37,261 bases of DNA from Cyanophora paradoxa (GCA_004431415.1 QPMI01000506.1:1-37261); one strand, 5' to 3'. Counted from the first letter of the stretch, positions 1 to 11,065 are shown. Notes: generated by a model not told the origin, from the letters alone. A program made the numbers and translations.

Positions 1-3000
1 CGAGCTCGGCGAGCCGCAGCGCCTCCGCCAGCAGGCAGCTCTTCCCGTGCCCGGGCTCCCCTCCAGGAAGAGCGCCCCCGCCCCCGCCCCGGGCCCCGCC
101 TCCCGCGCCCCGCCACGAACTCGACCACCGCCCGCAGCGCCCCCTCCGGCCCCGCACGCACCCCGCCGCCGCCGCCGCCGCCCACAGCCGCTCGACGAGC
201 GGGGCGGGCGGGGCGGAGGCCGGAGCGGGGACTCGGGGCGCTGGGGCGGCCGGGCTCGGGCTCGTCGGGGTCGAGGGCGGAGAGGGCGAGGAGGAGGTCG
301 CCGGGGCGGCCCCGCCCCGCAGCGCCACCTCCGACGCCCGCCGGATGCGCCGCCGCAGGCCCTCGTTCAGCAGCCGCGCCTCCGGCTCCGCCCCGTCCCC
401 CTTCGCCAGCACCGCGAAGGCCGCCAGCGGCCCCTCCGCCCCTTCAGCCGCACGGGGGCAGCGGGTCGAGCAGCAGGCGCGGCCCCGCCGCCTCCCGCGT
501 CGCCGCGTCGCACCAGACGGCGCCCCCGGCCGCCGCCGCCAGCCGCGCCGCCATGTTCGCCGCGTGGCCCAGCACTGCGCCCCGGCCCGTGAGCCGCCCC
601 GCGCAGACCAGGGCGCGCGGCGGGCGAGGGCGCGCCGGAGTACTCGCGGCGGGCCTCGTCCCCGACGATGCCTGCGCGCCGCCCGCCCCGCCGCTCAGAG
701 CGCGCGCGCGCTCCGACGCGGAGGGCGGCGGCGGGGCTCTAGGCGCCCGGGACGAGGGCTGGCGAAAGAGAAGAACACGGAGTACAAGCAAGCTCGACGC
801 TCGCCGGAAAGGGCGGGCGGGCGTGCAAGGGCCGCCTCGGGGGCTCGGGGCGGCGCACCGCAGAAGAGGCGGCCGGTGGCGATGCCGACGGAGACGGGCC
901 CGAGGCCCTGCTCCCGGAAGCCGTCCCGGATGCGCAGCGCCTGCCGGGCCGGCCTCAGCCCGGCCGCCCCCAGGCCGCCCCGCCCGCCCCGCGCCGCGCT
1001 CACCGCAGTGCACGCCCGCAGCGGGTCGTCCGAGTGGAGGGCGCCCACGACGCCCCACTGCCCCCGCCCCGCAGCGTGGGCCGCCGGGGAGCGGGGGGGC
1101 GGGGGCGGGGGCGTGGGGGCGGGCGGACGGTGAGGAAGCAGGCGAGGCCCTTATCGTCGCAGAAGAGGGAGCGGAGGACGCCCTCCGTCGACCGCGCCGC
1201 CGCCAGCACCGTCCCCGCGCACGCCTGCCCCGGCCGCCGCCGCAGCGGGGTGAGCGCGAGGGCGGCGAGGCAGCGGGGCGGGCGGGGGCACCTCGAGCCA
1301 GGAGAGGCGCTCAGGGGGGAACTCGTCGGCCTCGGCCTCACCCACGCCGGCGGCCTCCCCGGGGAGCTCGACGCCGCCCAGCGAGACGAAGGCCGCCGTC
1401 ACCACCCGCATCTCCGACACCGGCCTGCCCGCCCCGGCCCCCTCAGCGCCACCCCCCGCCTCGACCCAGGGGCGCCCCAGGGGCCGCTGCTGCGCCTCGC
1501 GGGTCGCACATGGCGTCGTGGTCGAGGGTCCAGCGGATGTCCTCGGGGAGGTGCGCCGCCATCGCCGCGTAGTAGGCCCGCGAGGCCTGCGCCCCGGCCT
1601 CCCGCCCGCCCTGGCCCCCGCTCAGCCGCCGCCGCAGCGCCGCCGCCGCCGAGCCCCGCAGCGCGAACGAGGCCCGCGAGGGGCGCGGCTCCTCCTCCTT
1701 CGGGCCGCGGGGGCCCGCCCCTGGGGAGGGGCCGGCGGTGCGCCCCCGAAGAGCTCGCGGAGGCGCCGGAGGGAGCCCGAGCGAGCGGAGCCGCCGCCGG
1801 CGCCCGCCGCCGCCACCGCCGCCGCCACCGCCGGCGAGAACGAGGGCGAGGGCGGCTCCGAGGCCGCCGCCGGCGCCTCCGCGCCCCGCCCTCGCCCTCG
1901 CCCTCGCCGCCGTCCTCGCCCTCGCGCGCCCCGTACACCTCGTACCCCTCCGGCGTCACCTCGAGGGCGCGCGCCCGCAGGCGCACCGCGCGACGGCGGC
2001 GACCTGCGCGGCAGTGAGCTCGGGGCGGGGCGGGGCACGGGGGAGGGGTGTGCGGGGCGGGCGGGGCGGGCCTCGGGGCGAGGCAGAGGCAGCCGGCGGC
2101 GGCGAGGCGGAGGCCCGTGGCGAGGCGCGGGATGGCCGCCCCGACCACCGCGATCTCCTCCCGGCCCCGCGGCCCTCCTCCGCCCCGCCCCGCCCCCGCC
2201 GAGGCGGATGGCGAACATGCGCCCCGCGGCGACGGCCGCGTGCAGCGGGAGCCTGCGCGCGACGCCCCGTGAGGCGCGGCGGCGTGGGGCGAGCCTCCCC
2301 GAGCGCCCGGGGTCGGCGGCGCACGCGTCCTCGGCGGGCTCCTCGCCGGCCTCCCCCTCGTACTCGACCTCGTCGTGCGCCTCGCGCCTCGCGCAGGTGC
2401 AGACGGACTCGGCGGCGATGCGGACGGCGGCGCGGCAGGCGGCCTCGGCGCCCCCAAAGGGGCCGTCCTCGCCGTACACCAGCACGAGCAGCGCGTCCCC
2501 CAGGAACCGCACCTGCGCCCCCGGGCCCGGGCTCCGGCTCGAGGCGGACGGGCGGGGGCCGGGGGGCGCTTCGCGCGCACCACGTCGCCCCCGTGGGCCC
2601 GCACGACGCGCAGCACCCGCGCGAAGGTCCGGTTGAGGGCCCCGCTAAGCGCGTCGGCGCCGCGGCGCTGCTGGGGCGTCAGGGGCGGGGGCGGGGGTCG
2701 GGGGGGCGGGGGGGCGGGCCTCGGCGTTCATGGGGGACTCGGCGGCGGCGAGGGCGATGAGGCGCTGCGCGGCCGCCACGCTCCCGCTGACGTCGATGAG
2801 GACGCTCGCCGCGTAGAAGGGGCGGGCCCCAGGGCCGCCGGGGGCGGGCGGGGGCGGCGGGCCCACGAGGAAGGAGGAGCGGCGGCGGGAGCGGCGGCCG
2901 AGGCTCGAGGCGAGGGAGTCGGGGTCGCCGGCGGGGCGGCGGCGGCGAAGGGCTCCTCCTCGGGGGCCTCGAGGAGGCCGGGGGAGGTCGCGCTGCTCGC

Positions 3001-3442
3001 CTCCGTCGTCGCCCCGCCGGCCCCTTGCCCGTCGACGCGCTCTCCGGCAGCCGCAGCTCCCCGAGCCCGTCCTCCGAGCACGCGCTCGCCGCCCGCCCGC
3101 GCCCGAGCGCCCCGCGCCCCGCCGCCTCGGCCGCCCAGCGGAGCTGCAGGTCCGAGAGGAAGGCCGCGGCGCTCGCCTGGCGCGCCCGGAGCGGCCCCGC
3201 CGCCGCCTCCAACTCCGCCTGCGGCACCGGATCCCCCAGGGCCGCCTTCTGCGCCCACGCCGGCCCCCGCCCGGTTCAGGCCTCGCAGTCTTCCCCGCGG
3301 CGGGAGGGCGGGGGGCGTGCGGCGCGCAACGCACCGGGTCCTCTTCGACTTCGTGCTCCTCCCCAGCGCCGACGACGGCCGAGGAGCACGAGAGGGCCCG
3401 TGGCCGCCCCGCCACCGACTTCCGCCGCGGCGCGACGATCAT
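1..3442 (-). CDS. Soluble adenylyl cyclase (ADCY10-like), C-terminal part beyond window
   Basis: The product would convert ATP to cAMP; this class is typically bicarbonate- and Ca-responsive. Two class III catalytic domains are visible. C1 has LIDVSG with a metal-binding Asp (about 2780-2800), GGDVVRAK, then FLGDALL with the second Asp (about 2490-2512). C2 has RVVTAAFVSLGG (about 1375-1410), a DDKG segment near 1160, GIATGRLFCG near 870 and GHAANMAARL near 560. The order C1, C2, then a Walker A P-loop (GEPGHGKS, about 25-50) is that of ADCY10 relatives, whose long ATPase/TPR tail would lie left of the window. The start chosen is MIVAPRRKS at 3442, with a first donor after EVEEDP and an acceptor before KAALGDPVPQ; it is plausible but not proven. 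The C1 intron between AK and VRFLG appears to be GC-AG. One base seems missing in the C-run at 58-61, just before the P-loop. Intervening exons are Ala/Arg-rich and hard to place. Confidence 0.82.
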
Positions 3443-4055
3443 GGGGCCGGTCTCACCCTCTTCTGACGACCGCGCGACGGTCCATTTTTCCTCGCCCGCC
3501 GACGCGCTCTAGATCTACGGCACAGATAATGGATGTGCGGCCGATTACGTGCACGCGTACGCCGCACCGTCCCAGCGCGCGCGCCGGCGTAAACGAACGT
3601 GCCACGGTGCGCACTGCGGCACAAATTATGAAAGCTGCAGCTGGTGGCTCGCACGCATTGGCAGCAAGCCGGTCATGTGCTACGGTTCTTTTGCTTGCCG
3701 GCCGCGGCTTGATCAGAGGCTGCGAAGCCCACTGCAGCTGGCTGGGCGCGCTGCGAGTTCGGGCTGGTCACGCCTCGGCTTCAGTGACATTGTGCGCAGA
3801 ATTCATGAAAGGCTCCGATCCTTGAGCTGCGCTGCCTGCGCACCCGAGTGCTGCTATGGCCACGCACGTGCTCAAGAACGCGTCAACCACAGCGCTAGCT
3901 GCCCGCCGTACGCGTCGCAACGCCGTCGGCGCCGGTCCATACGACGTCGACTAGTACCGGTACTGTACTGGTCGATTCGCGCCCGACTGGGTCCGAGTGC
4001 TCGTACCCCCAACTCAGGCTCGTACCCCCAAAGTCCAGGCTCATACCCCCTGGAG
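3443..4055. promoter_or_regulatory. Divergent intergenic region between cyclase and FKBP genes
   Basis: This 613-base stretch separates two divergent genes and is less GC-rich than they are. I see no coding sequence I would defend. It contains a palindrome AGTACCGGTACT (about 3952-3963) and ends in a three-copy direct repeat abutting the FKBP start codon. Promoter activity is inferred from gene orientation only. Confidence 0.5.
3999..4055 (+). repeat. Three-copy direct repeat abutting the FKBP start
   Basis: Units start at 3999, 4018 and 4039, each opening GCTCGTACCCCC or GCTCATACCCCC, with a spacing of 19-21 bases. The last copy ends at the base before ATG 4056, so the repeat probably lies in the 5' leader. 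Related CTGTACCCC-type motifs occur in an intron of the PRPP synthase gene near 8930-8960. Confidence 0.7.
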
Positions 4056-5433
4056 ATGGCGTTCAGCACGAGCGGCCTCGGCCTTGCCGTGTCTCCGGCG
4101 CGGGCGCCGTCGACAGCGGTTTCGAAGTGCTCTTTCGTCGGCCAGCGCCTCCAGAAGGTAACTGCTGGCAATCACTCGAAACATTGCATGGCGGGCTGAA
4201 AGATCGGCCCGCAGACGTCGACCAAGCCGGAATCGGCTGCGTCTTTCCACGTCGCGGCGTCCAGCGAGTCGGCCCCGTCCGGGCGTCGTCAGTTCGTCGG
4301 CGCCCTCGCGGGCGTCGCCGCTCTCATCGCCACTGGCGACCGCGTCCTCGCGGCCGGTGCCGAAGTACGCCTCCTCCTCCCCCTGCCCGCCGCACGCCGC
4401 CGTTTTGCACGCCCCAGCCTCCCACGTGCACCGTGCCGGCCCGGCGCCGAATCCAAGCGCGGAGCTGCCGCGCATCGTCTCTAGCACTGGGCTAACGAGC
4501 GAGGCATCGCCCGGACGCTCCGCTGACGTCGCGGGCGGCCTCGCGGCAGGGCGGCCTGGAGCCTGACCGCAGCGCGTGCGTCGCCCGATCGCGGGGCGGC
4601 CTCCCCCCGCGGGGGCCCACCGGGACGCCCGCAGGCTGCTGATCAAGGTCCCCGAGTCGTCCTTCAAGACCACCGAGTCGGGCCTCAAGGTCCGCGCCCC
4701 GCAGCCGCCCCTCCCGCCCGCCCCCACCCCGCGCTGACCCGCCTCGCAGTACGCTGACGTCAAGGTGCGCCCGCGCTCGTGGCGGGCCGGGGCCGGAGGC
4801 GGGGCGCGCGCGCGGGGGGGCGGTGGGGGGTCGGGGCGAGCGGGGGCGGGGGCGGTGCAGGTGGGGACGGGCCCCGGGGCGGAGAAGGGCGAGACGATCG
4901 TCATCGCCTACCGCGGCTCCCTCCCCGACGGCCGCGTCCGCCCCGCCCCCGCCCGCCCCGCCCCGCCCCGCCCGACCGCCCCCGCCCCGCGCCAGACCGT
5001 GCTGAGCACCTACGCCGACGGCGTGGGGGACGGCAAGCCGGCCCAGTACCGCTTCGGCGTCGGCGAGGTCATCCCCGGCCTCGACGAGGGTTCGAGTCCC
5101 CCCGGGCCCCTTTCGGGGCGGCGTGGCGAGGGGCGGCGCAGGCGTGGCGACGATGCGCGTGGGCGGGCAGCGGCGCCTCATCGTGCCGCCGAGCCTCGCC
5201 TTCGGCTCCAAGGTCGTCAAGGCCGCCCCGGGTGAGCTCCACCCCCCCCCGGGCGCACGGCGGCCGCCCCCCCCGAGCCCCCCGCCAGGCAAGCCGTCGA
5301 TCCCCGCCAACACGACCCTCACCTTCGACGTCGAGCTGCTGCTCATCCCCGGTGCCCATCCCCGTCGCGCCGCCCTGCACCCCGATCCCGCGTGCCTCAT
5401 GCGCGCCCCGCAGGCAAGGACGAGGACGAGTAA
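4056..5433 (+). CDS. FKBP-type peptidyl-prolyl isomerase, predicted thylakoid lumen
   Basis: A complete gene of about nine exons can be read. Exon 1 (4056 to about 4155) encodes MAFSTSGLGLAVSPARAPST and ends KCSFVGQRLQK. The next exon gives a twin-arginine signal, RRQFVGALAGVAALIATG, followed by VLAAAS, a good AxA lumenal cleavage site. The mature part has KVPESSFKTTESGLKYADVK, KVGTG, GETIVIAYRGSLPDG, GVGEVIPGLDEG, MRVGGQRRLIVPPSLAFG and TLTFDVELLLIPG, ending KDEDE and TAA at 5431-5433. The order and the APG..PANTTLTFDVELLLIPG ending match plant and algal lumenal FKBPs. Exons from about 4629 to the stop join in frame with GT donors (gtccgc, gtgcgc, gttcga, gtgagc, gtgccc) and AG acceptors. 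The exon linking the leader to RRLLIKVPE is the least certain. The predicted role is proline isomerisation or chaperoning of lumen proteins after Tat import. Confidence 0.88.
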
Positions 5434-5667
5434 GCGGCACGTCTGCGAGGCCCCGCCCTGCGCCCTTCCTTTCGGGCCGCTCTGGGTTTGTTGTACTGTA
5501 CCCTGTACCCGCGAAATGCGTCGAGAACGCGTTCGTCTGCTCTCAGCAGTGCGGGGCGGCCGCGGTGTTCTTGAAATGCACATATCGGCCGATAGAGTGG
5601 ACTGCACCGCGCGCGCCCTGCACGCCCTCCGTATACCCGAGCATCTCGGGGCGCGGGCGGGGCGGGG

Positions 5668-7498
5668 CTAGGGGGGGGAGGCGGGCGCCGGGGGGCCGAG
5701 GGCGACGCCTGCGCGCCGGGCGAGGATGGCGAGCATGCGCTCCGCCGCGTCCCCTCCCCCCGCCCCCTCCTCCTCCAGCTCCTCCTCCTCGCCGCCCTCC
5801 TCCTCCTCCCCGCCGCCGGGGCGCAGCGCGCGCGCCACGTCCTCGTCGCCCTCTTCCGCGCTCGCCACAAACGCGTCATCGCCCTCGCCCTCGCCCTCGC
5901 CCTCGCCCTCGCCCTCGCCCTCGCCGACGGCCTCGCCGTCGCCCTCGCCCTCGCCATCGGCCTCGGCCTCCTCCGCGAGGAGGCCGGCCCCGAGCGCCGC
6001 CGCCTCCTCCAGGCTCAGGAGAGGCGCCTCCTCCTCCCCCTCCCCGCTCTCGCCCTCCCCCTCGGGCCCCCGACTCGCCGCGGCCGCTGCCGCCTGCCCC
6101 TCCGCGGGCGGCGCCGGGCGGCGTCTCGGGGTGATGCGGGGGGCGATGCCCCCCGGCCACCCCCCCGCCTGCCAAGGGCGTCACACAGGGCGGGGCGCCC
6201 CACAAGGCGCAGCCGGCGAGGGCGCTGCGTGCCTTGCGTTTGTGGGGGCGGTTGGCCTGCACGGGCCGCCGCGGCGTCTCCCGCCTCCGCTTGGGCGGCG
6301 CCTTGCGGCTGGGCGGGGGTGAGGAGGCGGGGCCCGGGGGCGGGGCGGGGCGGGGCGGGGGCGGGGCACCGGCCGTCGCCCTCGTAGACGTCGCGCCAGA
6401 GGACGTCGGGGCCGCCCCGCACGCTCCGCTCCGACTCCCACGCCGCCGCGTGCCGCTTCAGCATGTGCTCCTCCACCTGCCCCCGGCCCCGCTCGCCCCC
6501 GCCACCAAGGCCGCGCTCCCGCCGGCGCGCGCGTGCCTGGAGGCGCTGGATCTGGCCCATGATCTTCCCCTGCAGCGCCGCGAGGTAGTGCTGCGCGGCG
6601 AGGCGGTCGGAGAGGGAAAGGCCCGGGGGGTACGGGCGCGGCGACGGAAGGGGCCCCGCACGGAGTCGTTCTCGAGGTCGCGGAGGATCTCCTGGGGCCC
6701 CTGCGCGGGGCGGCTTGCCAGCGCACGGAGCTTCTCCTTGTACACCGTGGGGTCCACCGGCGGCGGCCCCGCCGCCCCCAGCACCACCGCAGACGAGGTG
6801 GAGGAGGACGGCCCCGCCACCGGCGGCGGCGGCTGCGGCGGCACGGGAACCAGCGCGAGCGCGCTGGAGACGGCCGCCGCCGCGGGCTGGCCGGGGACGC
6901 CGGCCGGCGCCCGGGGGCGGCGGCGGGGCGCGCGAGGTGCGCGAGGGAGGGCGGGAGGGGCGGGGCGGTGGGCGCCGTCACGGGCGACGAGGAGGAGGGT
7001 GCGAGGCCGAGCGAGGAAGAAGGGGAGGGCTGGGCGAGCCCCGAGCGGATCGGCGGCCGCACGAAGGGCGGGCGCGGCGCTGTCGCCGCGCGGGGCGGCC
7101 CCGGCGCTGCCGCCAGCGTCAACAGCGCGCCGGGTGCGGAGCGATCGCGCCGCGAACCATTGTGGGACCCCGGAGCGGCCAAGGCCGAGGGCGGGGGTGC
7201 TCGCGGCTGAGCAGACACTCTGGCGGGCTGCTGGATCCGCGCGGCGGGAGCTGCGAGCGGGGAGGATGCCATCAGCACGACAGGCAAGCAAGCACGTCGA
7301 GCTAAGGGCGCCGCGGCGGGCAGAACGCACTTTCAGGCGCTCGTGCGGCCGGAATACCGACGCGCGCGACGCTGCTGACGGGCAGCGGCACGGCGGAGGC
7401 GGCTGGGAGCGCTTTGGGCGCCGCTGCGGCCGCGGGCTGCCCCGCGCCCTCCGCAGGTCTTGCGGCAGTTGCTTCTGGGGCGCTGAGCGCAAGCGCAT
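5668..7498 (-). CDS. Hypothetical nuclear-type protein with basic segment and acidic tail
   Basis: I do not recognise this family. Read on the minus strand, an Ala/Pro/Ser-rich part leads into VDPTVYKEKLRALASRP, PQEILRDLENDSVRGPF, then SLSDRLAAQHYLAALQGKIM and GQIQRLQARARRRERG, probably a helical segment. After VLWRDVYEGDG a clear intron (donor gtgcccc, acceptor cgcccag) leads to a very basic stretch, RRKAPPKRRRETPRRPVQA, which looks like a nuclear signal. The last exon is acidic (EEEAPLLSLEEAAALGAGLL, a Gly-Glu hexanucleotide repeat, EEEEGGEEEELEEEG), then AERMLAILARRAGVALGPP, with the stop at 5668-5670. One base appears to be missing near 6630-6645, between FRRR and YPPGLSLSD. The N-terminus is unresolved; the upstream limit given is only an open low-complexity frame. 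A nuclear or chromatin role is a guess from composition. Confidence 0.55.
5879..5925. repeat. Hexanucleotide tandem repeat (CCCTCG)n
   Basis: Seven or so head-to-tail copies of CCCTCG, which read as alternating Glu-Gly on the minus strand inside the acidic tail of the gene at 5668-7498. The array is likely to vary in length between alleles. Confidence 0.85.
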
Positions 7499-8130
7499 TC
7501 GAGCTCGACGCGGCTGTTTCGGTTCCTGGCGCGTCCGGGTTGGGCGGCGGGGTCGGCGCAGCAGACGGGGTCGGCGCGGCCCGCGAGGCTGGACGGACGC
7601 GGTTTACGACCGGTCTGAAGTGCTTCGCGGGCCCCTTTGGCCCGGGCTCCTCCATCGGACTTCGTCGATGCGGGTACAGGTGCGAATTCCTGCCGGCTTA
7701 TCTGATCCAGCTCATCGTCCCCGGCCCGCTGCTGTCTCTTGGTTATAGGCGCAGATCGCAGCTGGCTGCAGCTATCCAGCTCATCAAGGTCTTGCTCCTC
7801 GTGAGCTTGAGCGTACTTGTAGCAGCGCTTTCGAGCCCAGAGACAGGCTGCCACATGTCCGCGCTTCGGCCGGTAGTCAGCGTGGAAGGGCTGAACGGTG
7901 TCCTGAGCGAGGTCGTCGTCCTCAGCACGCGCGGGAGCGCGTACTTCGCCGAGCGCATCAGTGACTTGCTGACGGTGCATTCGTCCGGCGCTAGCCGTCT
8001 GCCAGCTTCGCGTCGCGCTAACGCGCCGCGTGCGTCTCTAACGCGCCGCGCCAGAGTGGCGGCAAGGACGCGCTGCACGTCATCCGCGGCTATGTCGAGG
8101 TGAAGCGAGCCCAAACGCATCGAAGTTCAG
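7499..8130. other. Unresolved interval between two divergent genes
   Basis: This stretch should hold the 5' exons of both neighbours. On the minus strand one frame looks protein-like (EDDDLAQDTVQPFHADYRPK, then WARKRCYKYAQAHEEQDLDE, about 7750-7925), and another starts MRLGSLHLDIAADDVQRVLA at 8120. Either could be the N-terminus of the 5668-7498 gene, but I could not join them through convincing splice sites. The first exon of the PRPP synthase gene may also start here. Confidence 0.3.
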
Positions 8131-10097
8131 CGCTTTGACGCCCGCCTTGTGCAGCGCAAGGAGTTTAAGGGCGGGGAGCAGTACGTGCGTTCGGTGGCCC
8201 ATGCCGGCGCTCGTGCGTCGCTCACCCGGCCGCGCAGTACCGGATCCGGCTACCGGCGCAGAACCCGCTCTCCCCGCGGCGCTCCAGGACGCCCGGCGAA
8301 ACAGATCAGGCGCGCCCGAGTGTTAGCAGGCCCCCGCATTTCACCCCAGCTCCGCGCCGCTCAACCGTACCCCGGACGCGCAGGACGCCTCGGAGCACAT
8401 AGAGAAGGGGTCCCGCGTGGACCTGTTCGGCCGGTGCCCCTCCCCGCACTCCGAGCCCCCGCCGGGTGGCCCCGAGGGGCGGGCGCAGGACGGTAGTGTA
8501 CGTGGCGTCGACGGCGGAGGACTCCGACCTGCTCGAGCTCCTCCGTGCGGCCCGCCCATGCCCCTCCCGCCCCCGCCCGCCCCTTCGACCCGCACCTCGC
8601 CGCCCCCCTCCCCAGGCGTTGGCATGGAGCTCGCGGCGTGCGGCCCCTCTTCGCCCCTTCCATCGCCCTTCCTCTCTCACGCGCGGGCAGGCTGGGTACG
8701 CGGCGCCGCATCTTCGTCGTGCCCTTCTTGGGGTACAGCACTATGGAGCGCGCCGTCCTCTCCGGCGAGGTTGGCCCGCAACCCTTCCCCCCCCCCCCCC
8801 CCCCCCCCCCTCCCCTCCCGCCTTCCCTCAGGCCCTGCGCAGGTCGTGACGGCCAAGGCGAACGCGCGTCTCATGTCCGCCATCCCCCATGGGAGGTCTG
8901 CACCCCCCCGGATTCCGAACTCCCCCTGTACCCCCCAAATTCCGACCTCCTACTGTACCCCTCCCCGATCTATCGCCAGCCTGGGGAACGTGTTCCTTTT
9001 CATGGACCTCCACGTCTCCGGCCTCCTCCAGGTGCACATGTACCCCTTCCCTACCCCCACCCCCCACTTCACATCCCCCCCCCCTCGCTTTACATCCTGT
9101 CCGACCGGGTACCTCAGTACTTTGAGGGCCCGACGGTGGCGCTCGAGCTCTACGGCGAGAGGGTGCGGCTTCTCTACACCCCCTTTGGCCGCGTACCCCC
9201 GCCGAGCGCCCCCCGCGCGCGCAGCCACTGTGCGACGGGATTCGGTCGCTCGGCCTCGCCCCCGGCTGTGCGCCAGCCCGCCCGCCCGCCCCGCGAAGCT
9301 GCAACTCAGCGAAACCGCCGTACCCCACCAGCCTTCATGTTCGGCAGCGCGGACCTCGGCCGTGCGTGCCCGGCGCCCCTCGCTCCGCCCATCCTCCCTG
9401 GGCTGGGCGCTGAGGGGGCGGGCAGGGCCGAAGTGGGTGCAGGCGTTCGCGGACCTCTTCAAGGTGGACCTCGCCCTCGTCCGCAAGAGCCGCTCCCCGG
9501 ACGGCGAGCAGACCCACGGTGCCCGCCCCCGCCTCCAGCTGCCGCCCGACCCCGAGCTCGAGGGCGACCCCCCGGCAGTCATGGAGATCATCGGCAACGT
9601 CACGGGCAAGGCCGTCGTCATGTGCGCCCCGCCCCGCCCCGCCCCGCCCCGCCCCGCCCCCGGAGACGTCCGAGTCGATCTCCGGCAGCTACGACGACAT
9701 GACCCGCACGGGGGGCTCCCTCATCAACGCCGCCAAGGCCCGCCCCCCCCCCCCTCCACACCCACCCGGCGTGGCGCGCCTGATCTCCGGGGCGCGCAGG
9801 CGTACCTGGAGAAGGGGGCGTCGGCGGTGTACGCGGTGCTCTCGCACCTGGCGCTGGCCTCGCCCGAGCACGCGGCGCTCCTGGAGCGCTCGCCCATCGC
9901 CCGCATCGTCGCCACCAACTCCCACCCCGCCACCCAGTGGCCCGAGGTCCGCGCCTCCCCCAAGTTCCTCATCGTCGACGCCACCCCCGAGTTCGTCAAG
10001 GTCCGCCCCCTCCAGCCTGCCCCCTCCGCGCCCGCCCCTCCATTGCCCCTTACCGATACCCCTCGCCCAGTCCCTCTTCCGCATCGTCTTCCAGTAG
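8131..10097 (+). CDS. PRS: Ribose-phosphate pyrophosphokinase (PRPP synthase)
   Basis: Makes 5-phosphoribosyl 1-pyrophosphate from ribose 5-phosphate and ATP, the entry point to nucleotide, His and Trp synthesis. Exon-encoded segments in order: VQRKEFKGGEQYVR (8149-8190); TVVYVASTAEDSDLLELL; RRRIFVVPFLGYSTMERAVL; VVTAKANARLMSAIP; LGNVFLFMDLHVSGLLQ with the conserved DLH; YFEGPTVALELYGER; FMFGSADLGRPKWVQAFADL; VMEIIGNVTGKAVVI; YDDMTRTGGSL, the PRPP-binding loop; AYLEKGASAVYAVLSHLAL; then SLFRIVFQ and TAG at 10095-10097. The FFGYSTMER-like motif and the YDDMTRTGG loop point to the PRS3/PRS4-like class. The intron between the AAK and AYLEK exons starts GC (AAG then gcccgc). One intron holds an uninterrupted run of 24 C (8787-8810). 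The true start codon lies upstream and was not located; 8131 is a possible acceptor. Confidence 0.87.
8787..8810. repeat. Poly-C tract, 24 C
   Basis: An uninterrupted homopolymer inside an intron of the PRPP synthase gene. Its length in the assembly should not be trusted, given the homopolymer problems seen elsewhere in the window. Confidence 0.9.
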
Positions 10098-11065
10098 CTT
10101 TGGTTCCGGAATCTCTCGCCAGCGTGCCAGCTTCTTGCACAACTCCCCCCTCGCGTTGCACAGCCTTCCTTTCCTTTCAGAAACCCCCAATCAAAATTTG
10201 TCCTCTAAACAGCTGCTGTACAATCCATGCCTACGAGAGGCGATTGCCACGCGAGGCCATCCAATTGCAAGAGCATAAAAGCGCGATGCAAAACTTGTAC
10301 TCGTGCTTATCAGGCCTACGCCTGCAGACAATTCAAAAAATCAGCCGCTGGCCGCTGAGGAGCGTAAGCTTAAGCCGTAAGCTTGAGCGTGCGCGCGCGA
10401 AGCGGGCTCGATCGCGAGCCGGCGCGCGCCAGTTCGCGCATGCGCACCGCAGAATTTGATCACGAGTCGGAGCTGCGTCTCTTGTTCCAGGGCGCGGGCC
10501 CGAGAGCATCCTCCATACCGAACGCCCGTAGCACACGCCCAGGGTCTGCTCGGTGCGGCTGCGCGCCGCGAAAATCGCGCGGGGGTCATATTCCGAACCC
10601 CGCGGTCGGCCCAAATCCCTACATCTGTAGGATACGCACCGCGAAATCGTGCGAAGGCGGCTGCAGCTCTCGCTCGCGGGCGTCCTGCACCTGCAGCGGC
10701 GCGCGCGCACACCAGTGATTATCGATCATGATCATGAGCTCGAGGCGCGCGCGCGGGCCCGGGCATGCGCATGCGAACCGTGCCATACACCTTCTCATCG
10801 GTACTGACGGCCCCCACCAGGCTCGCCGCGCTGTAGACGCGGGTCGGATCAATTCTGTGCGGCTGGGGCGCGCGCGGCAAGAACGTAAGTGTCGAATTTT
10901 TCAGGCCGCGCTCGTGCGCTCGAACGCGCACCCTCTGGCACTGGCGCCGGGGTGAGAGAGAGCGCCCTGCGTGCTCCGACGGCGCCGACATTGCTTCTTG
11001 AATTTTAGTTATAATTAATTCGCGCCTCGGAACACACTCAATCGTGTACCCAGGCTCGAAGCTTG
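10098..11065. other. Intergenic region, no supported gene
   Basis: About 970 bases between two plus-strand genes. Open frames exist on both strands but none shows motifs, a splice structure or a distinct codon pattern. The segment 10,365-10,390 has a short imperfect repeat around TAAGCTTAAGC and TAAGCTTGAGC. The AT-rich patch near 11,000-11,035 may belong to the promoter of the next gene. Confidence 0.5.

Noticed and set aside
1399-2616. A 405-codon minus-strand frame taken as one exon
   Set aside because: It reads through cyclase introns in the wrong frame for most of its length. The cyclase motifs fall in other frames.
4041-4904. A 287-codon minus-strand frame opposite the FKBP gene
   Set aside because: It is a GC-driven shadow of the FKBP exons and introns, with no motif of its own.
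5879-5960. Telomere-like repeat
   Set aside because: CCCTCG differs from known telomere units and lies inside a coding frame, where it gives Glu-Gly repeats.
8417-10459. A 680-codon uninterrupted plus-strand frame
   Set aside because: It crosses several introns of the PRPP synthase gene and changes frame relative to the conserved segments. Only parts coincide with real exons.
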